From: CAZUHK01 sp964620345
Lineage (GTDB): Bacteria > Planctomycetota > Phycisphaerae > Phycisphaerales > Zrk34
Assembly (NCBI GenBank): GCA_964620345.1
Contig: CAZUHK010000140.1
Span: 1 to 8,711 of the forward strand
Direction: 5' to 3'
DNA length: 8,711 nucleotides
Below, piece by piece: positions 1-6,076 of the stretch. Below the pieces are notes generated by a model. The model was not told the origin of the DNA and ran no database searches. It was given only the letters and a program-made list of their open reading frames with translations. The number at the start of each line of letters is the position of its first letter. The first letter of the stretch is position 1. The translations under genes and the position numbers were made by a program.

Positions 1-96
1 AGCCACAATTTTCGATTACGAGGTACGAGGTCGACCGGGGGGCGGCGGCGGCCCTAACACCCTCTCAATTCAAGCATTTATCGGCACCGGTCCGAT
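1..96. other. Upstream non-coding stretch, no gene recognised
   Basis: I see no coding region here. The stretch contains a tandem 7-bp repeat (TACGAGG at 17-23 and 24-30), a G-rich tract ending in GGC triplets (about 37-52) and a more AT-rich piece (about 64-81) that may hold the promoter of the ParA-like gene. No -35/-10 pair stands out. The end of an upstream gene or its terminator may lie outside the window. Confidence 0.4.
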
Positions 97-1557
97 ATGG
101 CCAATGGCCAGCGCCCACCATGGGCGCTGCTCGCGGACACCTTCCGGGCGCGGGCCGACGGAGCGGCCCATGGGCGATTCACGGACGAAAGGCCCAAGCC
201 GGTGCGCACCTTCGCGGTGATCAATCAGAAGGGCGGCTGCGGGAAGACGACCACGTCGATCAACCTCGCCGCGGCCCTGGCCGAGCACGACCGCCGCGTG
301 CTGCTGGTCGACATGGACCCCCAGAGCCATTGCGCCCTGGGCCTGGCCGTGCCGGAGAATCAGATCGAACGCACCATCGGCCACGCCCTGCTGGCCGACG
401 ATCCGCACGGCGACGACCCGGCCGACCTGGTCTGGCAGATCAATCAGAACCTCGACCTGGCGCCCTCGACCGTCGCCCTGGCCGGTGTCGAGCGCCAGCT
501 CGCCGAGCGTGACGACCGCGACCTGCGGCTGGCGCGCGTGCTGGCGCGATTCGCCGATCGGTACGACGCGGCCATCATCGACTGCCCGCCGAGCATCGGC
601 CTGCTGACGTTCAACGCGCTGCGCGCTTGCCGCGAGGTGATCGTGCCGGTCGATGCCAGCTACTTTTCGCTCAAGGGCGCGGTCAAGCAGGTGCAGACGC
701 TGCGGGTGATGGCCGAGCGCTGCGGGCATCGCGTGCACGTGCATGTGCTGCCGAACATGTACGACGTTCGGCTGCGGCTGGGGCGGGAGATATTGGCCGA
801 CCTTCAGAAGCAGTTCGCCGACGCGGTGCTGCCGCTGTCGATCCACTTCAACGCGAAGCTCAAGGAAGCGGTGAGCTTCGGCCAGCCGATCAGCGAGTAC
901 GACCCGGCCAGCCGGGGGGCGCAGGATTTCGATCGGCTGGCGCGTCACCTGCTGGCCCACGAGCCGAAGATCGAGCCGGTGTTCGGTCAGGTCAGCGAGA
1001 TGACGGCCAACGGCTCGGCGATCGACCGGGCGCAGGCGACGCTGGCCGCGGCGCGGCGGCAGATCGCCGCTCAGGCCGGCCGGGCCGCGACCGAGCCGGC
1101 CAAGCCGATGGACCGCGCCGCCGAGCTGGCCCAGCGCGCCCGGGCGCTGACCGAGCGGACGCACCGGCTGATGGGCCGCGTGTCGGTCGATCCGTCGGTG
1201 AGCGACGCCGCGGAGCACCGCACCCGCCCCGCCGACGCCCAGCGGCACGCCCGCATCGAGAAGAAGCTGGCCAAGCTGTACGGCGTGCGGGTCACCGAGC
1301 AGGGGGCGCTGTTCGTTCAGCCGATCAACGGCGCCAAGCGACTGGCGATCGCCGGCGATTTCAACAACTGGCAGCCCCGCCGCACCCCGCTGCACGCCAA
1401 CGCCGACCTGGGCGTGTGGGAGGCCACCGTGCCCCTGCCGCCGGGCCGGTACCGCTACCGCCTGGTTATCGATGACCGCTGGACGACCGACCCGCACAAC
1501 ACCTACGTCGAAACCAACCCGTTTGGTGAGTTGAACAACATCCTCGAAGTCGAATGA
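97..1557 (+). CDS. ParA/Soj-type ATPase fused to a C-terminal CBM48/AMPK-beta-like glycogen-binding domain
   Basis: This 486-residue protein has three parts. Residues 36-290 are a complete ParA-type ATPase domain. It has the deviant Walker A KGGCGKTT (45-52, with the signature lysine K45), Walker A' VDMDPQS (71-77), Walker B IIDCPPS (160-166), and a Soj-like end in which KEAVSFGQPISEYDP (256-270) precedes a GAQDF segment. Residues 300-400 are an Ala/Arg-rich, probably helical linker. Residues 411-486 are a CBM48/AMPK-beta-type domain: GDFNNW (420-425), GVWEATVPLPPGRY (439-452), a YRYRLVIDDRW strand (452-462) and a GELNNILEV end (477-485). W425, W462 and the N480-N481 pair line up with the sugar-binding W100, W133 and N150 region of AMPK beta1, and R455 takes the place of K126. 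ParA ATPases normally make 250-300-residue proteins that move plasmids, chromosomes or protein assemblies over the nucleoid; no ParB is visible here. The ATG start gives a 44-residue lead before the P-loop, and its Shine-Dalgarno site is poor. The domain calls are firm. A link to glycogen positioning or sensing is inference. Confidence 0.93.
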   Translation: MANGQRPPWALLADTFRARADGAAHGRFTDERPKPVRTFAVINQKGGCGKTTTSINLAAALAEHDRRVLLVDMDPQSHCALGLAVPENQIERTIGHALLADDPHGDDPADLVWQINQNLDLAPSTVALAGVERQLAERDDRDLRLARVLARFADRYDAAIIDCPPSIGLLTFNALRACREVIVPVDASYFSLKGAVKQVQTLRVMAERCGHRVHVHVLPNMYDVRLRLGREILADLQKQFADAVLPLSIHFNAKLKEAVSFGQPISEYDPASRGAQDFDRLARHLLAHEPKIEPVFGQVSEMTANGSAIDRAQATLAAARRQIAAQAGRAATEPAKPMDRAAELAQRARALTERTHRLMGRVSVDPSVSDAAEHRTRPADAQRHARIEKKLAKLYGVRVTEQGALFVQPINGAKRLAIAGDFNNWQPRRTPLHANADLGVWEATVPLPPGRYRYRLVIDDRWTTDPHNTYVETNPFGELNNILEVE

Positions 1558-1587
1558 GCCGCCGCCGACCCTCGCCGGCCAGACGCC

Positions 1588-2961
1588 ATGGACGACCGAC
1601 GCACACACGATGCCCTCCGCGAGCTGGCGGAGATGTACCTGACCGGCGGCCCGGTCGACGCGACGGATTCCCTGGGCGCCGCGCCCGGCCCGGCGGATGA
1701 CGCACCGGCCCCCGCCCTCACCGCCGAGCGCGTGATCGTCGGCCACCTGCCGGGCATGGCCAACCTCTGGCTGCACCAGTACGCCCAGACCGCCGGCGAA
1801 CAGGCGGGCGTGCCGATCGCCGTGTGGCGCATCGAGAGTCAGGCGGTCGAGCTGGACATCCTCAACGCCGGGGACAACGGCCACTCGATCCCGCCGCTGC
1901 ACGGCGCGACGCTGGACGAGGTGATCGCCCTGCTGGCCGCGCGCGGCACGCGGTCGCTGGTGGTCACGCTCGAACCGCCGCCCGCGGCGTTGAGCGCGGC
2001 GATCGATGGCCTGGGTTGCTGGACGCTGCTGAGCGGGGCGGACGAAGCGGCCCTGGTCGCGGGGTACCGGTCGATCAAGCAACAGCTCGACGCACGCCTG
2101 GCCGCGGACACGCCGCCGCCGGCGGTGCGCGTGATGTTCCTGGGCGTGCGCGACGAGTTGGCACAGCGGGCCGGGGCGCAGCTTCAGCGCACCGCCGAGC
2201 GATTCGTCGATCTGCCGATCACCGTGCTGGGCGCGCGGCAGAAGATGGGCCCGGTCCGCCGCGTGCACGTGGGCCGCTTCGTGTTCGACGATGCGGCGCT
2301 CGCCACGCTTACCGAACTGCTGGGCAACTGCCTGCCGGCCCACGAGGCCCCGCCCCCCGAAGCAAGTGCGAGCGAGAACCAGCCCGAGCCGACCGCGGAA
2401 TCGGGGGAACCCACGCTGCACCTCACGCGCCCGGTGGACGAGACCGGGCCGCTGGACGACGAGGAACGTGCGGCGCTCGAAGAGCCGTTCAGCGACCTGG
2501 ACGATGCCGATGACCGCGACGAATCGGCCCCCGCGGCAGACCAGGCCGAGCCGTCGCGTCAAGCGACCGTCGCCGCCGCCACCGGGCCCGGGCCGCTGTC
2601 ACAGTACGTGGCCGACCTCAGGCCGTTGCAAGCGCGCTGGCCGCGCGATGGGTCGATCGAGCTGGGCATCGACGGCCGAGGCCGGCTTCATCTGCTGTTG
2701 CACCACACGGGCGACGCCGGGCCCGACGCCGCGGTCCGCCGCCTGGCCGAGGCCCGGCAATGGGCGATCGAGCACCTGCCGCTGCTGCGCCTGACCTGCC
2801 CGCGGCGCGCGTTGGCCGATGAGCCGCCGCGGGCGCACCTGTTCACTGCACACCCCAAGCCATGCCTTTCGCTGGCCGCCGCGGGGCTGGTGCAACTGCA
2901 CCTGCTGCGGCCGATGACCCCCGGGCACCAGACGCGCTGGACGCACATCGAATTGAGTTGA
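1588..2961 (+). CDS. Unrecognised protein, N-terminal half resembling a degenerate MinD/FlhG-type ATPase; partner of the ParA-CBM48 gene
   Basis: I do not recognise this 457-residue protein as a named family. Residues 1-20 are a short predicted helix. Residues 48-247 alternate hydrophobic strands and helices in a way that recalls a MinD/FlhG fold. VIVGHLPGMANLW (49-61) sits where a P-loop would be but has no GKT/S. VRVMFLGVRDELAQRA (180-195), then AERFVDLPITVLGA (203-216), resembles the 'new strand, helix, AERF, strand' end of MinD-like ATPases. Residues 250-330 are a Pro/Glu/Asp-rich, probably disordered acidic linker. Residues 335-457 form a second compact domain (IELGIDGRGRLHLLLHH at 357-373, then AEARQWAIEHLPLLRL). 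No signal peptide or membrane segment is seen, so it is likely cytoplasmic. It starts 30 bases after the ParA-like stop codon in the same frame, so cotranscription and a joint role are likely. The ATG has no convincing ribosome site. The pseudo-ATPase reading is inference from pattern and would need structure prediction. Confidence 0.85.
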   Translation: MDDRRTHDALRELAEMYLTGGPVDATDSLGAAPGPADDAPAPALTAERVIVGHLPGMANLWLHQYAQTAGEQAGVPIAVWRIESQAVELDILNAGDNGHSIPPLHGATLDEVIALLAARGTRSLVVTLEPPPAALSAAIDGLGCWTLLSGADEAALVAGYRSIKQQLDARLAADTPPPAVRVMFLGVRDELAQRAGAQLQRTAERFVDLPITVLGARQKMGPVRRVHVGRFVFDDAALATLTELLGNCLPAHEAPPPEASASENQPEPTAESGEPTLHLTRPVDETGPLDDEERAALEEPFSDLDDADDRDESAPAADQAEPSRQATVAAATGPGPLSQYVADLRPLQARWPRDGSIELGIDGRGRLHLLLHHTGDAGPDAAVRRLAEARQWAIEHLPLLRLTCPRRALADEPPRAHLFTAHPKPCLSLAAAGLVQLHLLRPMTPGHQTRWTHIELS

Positions 2962-2987
2962 GCAAGCCCCGTTCGGCGGTTCGCGGA

Positions 2988-3665
2988 TCAGCCCGTCTGG
3001 CTGCGCCGGCCGCGGCGGCGCAGGTGCTTGAAACGGCCCAGGCGGATGGGTTTGCGGGGGGCCTGGCCGCGGCCGCGGCGGCGGTACCAGACGACATAGC
3101 CGACGATCAGCGCCGCGGCCAGCGCGATCCCGCCGATCGCCAGCCACTCGTGCAGGCGCAGGTCGCTGCCGGCCAGGGCTGAAAGGTAATACCCCACCGC
3201 GATCTGGGCCGTCACGGTGACCAGCGCCGACAGGGCATCGGCGGTCATCACCTTCCAGCGCGGCAGGTGCGCCATGCCGCAGATCAGCAGCGTCGCCCAG
3301 CGGCTGCCAGGCACGAAGCGCGACACCGCGACGACCCACGGCCCGTGCTCGTGCACGTGATGATGCGCGTGCAGCAGCCGACGGGGGTGGAGGATGCGCT
3401 TGACCCACTTGCGATGCAGCACCGCCCTGCCGAAGTGTCGGCCGATCCACACCACGATCCAGTCGGCGATGAGAACGCCCGAGTAGCACAGGATCCACGC
3501 CGGGGCCAGGTCGATCACGTCGTTGTAGACCAGCACGCCCGCGGCGACGGTGACGATCTCCTCGGCGATCGGCAGGCCCGAGCCGCTGATTACCAGCAGG
3601 ACGAAGATCGTCAGGTACGCCCAGTGGGGATAGTCGGTCAGCCAGGTTGTCAGTTGTTCGAGCAT
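2988..3665 (-). CDS. DedA-family (SNARE-associated/VTT domain) integral membrane protein
   Basis: This 225-residue polytopic membrane protein has DedA hallmarks: the early acidic pair in LPIAEE (31-36) on a re-entrant-type hydrophobic segment, the conserved SRFVPGSRW motif (115-123) with R116, P119, G120 and R122, and hydrophobic segments around 14-30, 57-77, 124-134, 143-163 and 174-194. The length is typical of the family. DedA/DUF-type proteins are linked to membrane-lipid scrambling or undecaprenyl-phosphate recycling and need these acidic and arginine residues. Two features are unusual. Six histidines lie within residues 99-107 just before the RFxPG motif, and a strongly basic tail (about 195-221, many Arg) probably lies in the cytoplasm. 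I chose ATG at 3665; a GTG at 3677 directly follows an in-frame stop and would add four residues (MIPP). The gene converges on the preceding pair with 26 bases between stop codons, so it is not part of that operon. Confidence 0.92.
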   Translation of the reverse strand: MLEQLTTWLTDYPHWAYLTIFVLLVISGSGLPIAEEIVTVAAGVLVYNDVIDLAPAWILCYSGVLIADWIVVWIGRHFGRAVLHRKWVKRILHPRRLLHAHHHVHEHGPWVVAVSRFVPGSRWATLLICGMAHLPRWKVMTADALSALVTVTAQIAVGYYLSALAGSDLRLHEWLAIGGIALAAALIVGYVVWYRRRGRGQAPRKPIRLGRFKHLRRRGRRSQTG

Positions 3666-3677
3666 GGGGGGAATCAC

Positions 3678-3787
3678 TCAACGCTTGCGCCGCGTCGCGC
3701 GGTCGCGCCATCACGTTAGCGAAAGTTGAGTCATCACAGTGCTGCGGCTTGCTTATTCAGCGCCGCGGCTTGCCGCGCTCGGCCGGG
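3678..3787. other. Intergenic region: upstream of the DedA gene, downstream of the HEAT gene
   Basis: This 110-base gap lies between two minus-strand genes. It must hold the DedA promoter unless the gene is transcribed through from the HEAT gene. On the minus strand I see no confident -35/-10 pair. The right half carries two copies of GCGGCTTGC (3744-3752 and 3765-3773) 21 bp apart, the second within the palindrome listed separately. Confidence 0.4.
3764..3777 (-). repeat. Short palindrome CGCGGC-AA-GCCGCG just 3' of the HEAT-repeat gene
   Basis: This perfect 6-bp inverted repeat around a two-base centre begins 11 bases past the HEAT-gene stop codon. Read on that gene's strand it is CGCGGCAAGCCGCG, and the identical sense sequence occurs after the LamG gene (8468-8481). 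The transcript could form a short GC hairpin with a CAAG loop. No U-tract follows, so calling it a terminator is weak; it may be a dispersed intergenic repeat. Confidence 0.5.
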
Positions 3788-5938
3788 TCAGCCATCGTCC
3801 GGGGGCGGGGGGTTCTGCATTTCCGCGAGCTTCTGCTTGAGCGACTCCAGGCGGGCGCCGGCGTCATCGGACAACGCCTGCTCGTGTAACTGCGGAACCC
3901 CGGCGATCAGGGCCCCGGCCTGCTCGGTCTTCTTCTGAGCCAGTGCCCGCTCGGCCGCGCCCAGCAGACGGTTGACGACGGCCGCCGGCTCGGCCGACCG
4001 TTCGCCGACCAACCGCTTGGCCTGGGTCATCGCCGCCTCGTACTGGTCGGTGGCGATGGCGTGATCCAGCCGCAGCATCTGGTGGCGCGGCTTCTGCTGG
4101 TGGGTCAGCTCGATCGCGTCCAGCGTCTTCAGCGTCTGGCCCAGCTCATCCAGTCGATCGGCTTGGAGCTGCAGTTCGGCCAGCGTGAGCAGGGCCGCGG
4201 CCTTGTGCGGCTTGCCGTCGTTGATCGCCTTGGCCGCGCCCAGCACCGCCAAGCGCAGCGGCCGGCGCCCGGCGTCGGTGCCCAGCGCCGTGTCGAGCCG
4301 CACCAGCGCCTCGGCGTCGAGCCGACCGGCGATCGCGATGATCGCGTCGCGCCAGCGCTGCCGCGGATCGGCCTCGTCGGGCTCGTGGCCCAGCAGCTTC
4401 ACCGCCATCTCGACCGAGTCGCCGCGACGGGCCGCGGCCTCGATCGCCTTGCTCGAAAGCGCCGGGTCGCCCAGGTACTTCAGCAGCCCGGCCAGCTCGA
4501 ACCCCGCGGCCATGTACGCATCGGCCGCGGCCAGGCGCACCGGGGCCTGCTCGTGATCCAGCAGCTTGGCCAGGCGCGCCGCGTCGGCCGGCGCGGCCAC
4601 GGCACCCAGCAGGCGCACCACCTCCGGGGCGGGCGCGGGGCGGGCGAGGTGATCGCGCACGGCTTTGCGGATGCCGGTCAACTGCGGTTCGCCTGCCAGG
4701 TTCGCCGCGACGGCGCTGGACAGCAGCCGGGCCGCGGCCTCGACCGACGCGCCATCGGCGAGCATCGCCAGCGCCGGGCCGATCGCCGCGCCCGATGGCT
4801 GACGCGCCAGCAGCGACAGCGCCGCGTCACGCGCCGCTGAGTCGGTCTCGTTGGCCAGCCGCTCGACCACCAGCGGGACGGCCGGCTTGTCATCCAGGTC
4901 GCGCAGCAGCCCGATCACCTTGGCCCGCACCTTGGGGCTGGCATCGGCGATCCGCTGGCGCATCGCCTCGCGGACCGCGTCGGGCACCGGCTGGGCGTTG
5001 AGCACCTTGCGCTCGATCAGGCCCAGCGACAGCATCCGCACCGCGACCTGTTCGTCGTCGAGCATGTCGATCAGCAGCGCCGGCCGCTGGTCTTCGTCGG
5101 TGGCCAGATAGAGCTGGTTGTACGTCTCGGCCAGCCGGCCGGTGAGCCGGGCCTTCTCGTCGGCCAGGCGACGGTTGTCCTGGCTGAGCGAACGCACCAG
5201 CCGGGCCAGCCAGCGGTCGCGCGGCAGATCGCGATGCGCCGCCCACCATTGCCGCCAGGCCGCGGCGTCCTGGCCGTGCTCGGCGATGCCGGTCAGCCGC
5301 TGCAGCGCCGCGAACGACGCCCGCCGCACCGCCTCGGGCTGCCGGCTCTGGGTCAATTCGATCAGCGTTTGGATCGCCTGGGCCTGTCGGTGCTCGGCCA
5401 GCGCGGCGATCGCGCCCACGCGCTGGCTCGGCGGCAGGTCGGCCTCGCCGGCCAGTTCCGCGAGCTTGGGCGTCACTCCCGCGTTGTCGTAGCGCGACAG
5501 CGCGGCGGTCAGATCCTCGCGCAGCGCCGCCTCGGCCTCGGCCAGTTGGCCGATGAGCGGGTCGGCCAGTTCCGTCGGCGGCGAGCCGATCAGCGCCACG
5601 GCCTGGGCGATCGCGCGGGTCTGCGCGGCGTCCTGCGGCTTTTGCAGGGCGGCGGTGAGCGCGTCGATCGCCGGCGGCCAAGCGCGACGGATCAGCGTCA
5701 CCGCCGCGTCACGCCGCTTGGCCAGATCGGTGTTGGCCGAGTTGAGCACGAACAGCAGCAGGTCCAGCTCGCGCTGTTGATCCTCGCTCAGGCCGTTGCC
5801 CTCGCCCTCGAGCGGCGCGGGCGATGGCGGCGGCGCGTCCTGGGCGATCACCGGGGCGCCACAGAGCAAAACCACCGCCGCGCAGACGATCGTCGCGAGC
5901 ATCTGCGGGAACTGGATCGGTTTGCTGCGATGATTCAT
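3788..5938 (-). CDS. Exported HEAT-repeat scaffold protein with a TPR-like helical C-terminus
   Basis: This 716-residue protein begins with a Sec-type signal peptide: a short basic n-region (NHRSK), a hydrophobic core from about M13 to A32, and likely cleavage after VIA (30-32). A Pro-rich, acidic low-complexity stretch follows (34-50). Residues 55-220 and 290-520 are stacked alpha-helical pairs of the HEAT/PBS type, for example AIQTLIELTQSRQPEAVRRA (188-207), KVRAKVIGLLRDL (336-348) and APVRLAAADAYMAAG (465-479). Between the two blocks lies a conserved-looking aromatic segment, AAWRQWWAAHRDLPRDRW (226-243), followed by a helix (250-275) that may be a coiled coil. Residues 575-705 look like degenerate TPR-type helices, and the end is Pro/Asp-rich. 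HEAT proteins are protein-binding scaffolds; no catalytic motif is visible and the partner is unknown. It likely works in the periplasm. ATG at 5938 is preferred to the TTG one codon upstream (5941). The cysteine in LLCGA lacks a small residue at -1, so this is not a lipoprotein. Its start faces the TPR gene across 138 bases. Confidence 0.9.
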   Translation of the reverse strand: MNHRSKPIQFPQMLATIVCAAVVLLCGAPVIAQDAPPPSPAPLEGEGNGLSEDQQRELDLLLFVLNSANTDLAKRRDAAVTLIRRAWPPAIDALTAALQKPQDAAQTRAIAQAVALIGSPPTELADPLIGQLAEAEAALREDLTAALSRYDNAGVTPKLAELAGEADLPPSQRVGAIAALAEHRQAQAIQTLIELTQSRQPEAVRRASFAALQRLTGIAEHGQDAAAWRQWWAAHRDLPRDRWLARLVRSLSQDNRRLADEKARLTGRLAETYNQLYLATDEDQRPALLIDMLDDEQVAVRMLSLGLIERKVLNAQPVPDAVREAMRQRIADASPKVRAKVIGLLRDLDDKPAVPLVVERLANETDSAARDAALSLLARQPSGAAIGPALAMLADGASVEAAARLLSSAVAANLAGEPQLTGIRKAVRDHLARPAPAPEVVRLLGAVAAPADAARLAKLLDHEQAPVRLAAADAYMAAGFELAGLLKYLGDPALSSKAIEAAARRGDSVEMAVKLLGHEPDEADPRQRWRDAIIAIAGRLDAEALVRLDTALGTDAGRRPLRLAVLGAAKAINDGKPHKAAALLTLAELQLQADRLDELGQTLKTLDAIELTHQQKPRHQMLRLDHAIATDQYEAAMTQAKRLVGERSAEPAAVVNRLLGAAERALAQKKTEQAGALIAGVPQLHEQALSDDAGARLESLKQKLAEMQNPPPPDDG

Positions 5939-5969
5939 CAAAGCTTATCTCGCTGGCCGGGCTGATGAT

Positions 5970-5984
5970 GGTTACAATATAACC
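5970..5984. promoter_or_regulatory. AT-rich dyad in the divergent HEAT/TPR intergenic region, possible promoter or operator
   Basis: GGTTA-CAATA-TAACC is a perfect 5-bp inverted repeat with a 5-base centre, in the only clearly AT-rich spot of the 138-base divergent region (5939-6076). It contains -10-like hexamers on both strands: TACAAT on + (5973-5978) and TATATT on - (5976-5981). The minus-strand box is about 38 bases upstream of the HEAT start. Neither strand has a convincing -35 box at 16-18 bp. A shared promoter or operator is possible but unproven. Confidence 0.35.
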
Positions 5985-6020
5985 GTCTCGGCCCCGCGGT
6001 GGGCCGGCCGCGGGTGAAGG

Positions 6021-6049
6021 TTGATCGGCCATCGCCCATCTGTCAGATT
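6021..6049 (+). promoter_or_regulatory. Weak candidate promoter for the TPR gene
   Basis: TTGATC (6021-6026) is followed after 17 bases by CAGATT (6044-6049), about 28 bases upstream of the ATG at 6077. The -35 box matches the sigma-70 consensus at four positions and the -10 box is poor. It is the best-spaced pair I can find for this gene. Confidence 0.22.
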
Positions 6050-6076
6050 AGACGCTCCCGAGCGGTTGCCTATTCG

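Noticed and set aside
70..2562. Long open frame of about 830 codons on the minus strand opposite the ParA-like gene and its neighbour
   Set aside because: It is the complement of two well-supported genes that share a frame. In GC-rich DNA the sense codons TTA, CTA and TCA are rare, so the opposite frame stays open by default. The translation is Arg/Gly/His-rich with no recognisable domain.
3351..3363. parS-like half site (CACGTGA) near a ParA gene
   Set aside because: Only the centre of the TGTTTCACGTGAAACA consensus is present. It lies inside codons for the DedA histidine cluster, and no ParB gene is in the window.
2599..3714. Minus-strand open frame overlapping both the end of the second gene and the DedA gene
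   Set aside because: It is out of frame with the DedA protein, which has strong family motifs. Its translation is rich in Arg, Pro and Ala without domains.
5850..5880. Possible lipoprotein lipobox around the Cys in the HEAT protein signal peptide
   Set aside because: The residue before the cysteine is Leu rather than Gly, Ala or Ser. An ordinary signal-peptidase I site (VIA) lies just after it.
5999..6076. Upstream GTG extension of the TPR protein
   Set aside because: The added residues show no TPR pattern and cover the likely promoter region. The ATG at 6077 begins directly at the first repeat helix.
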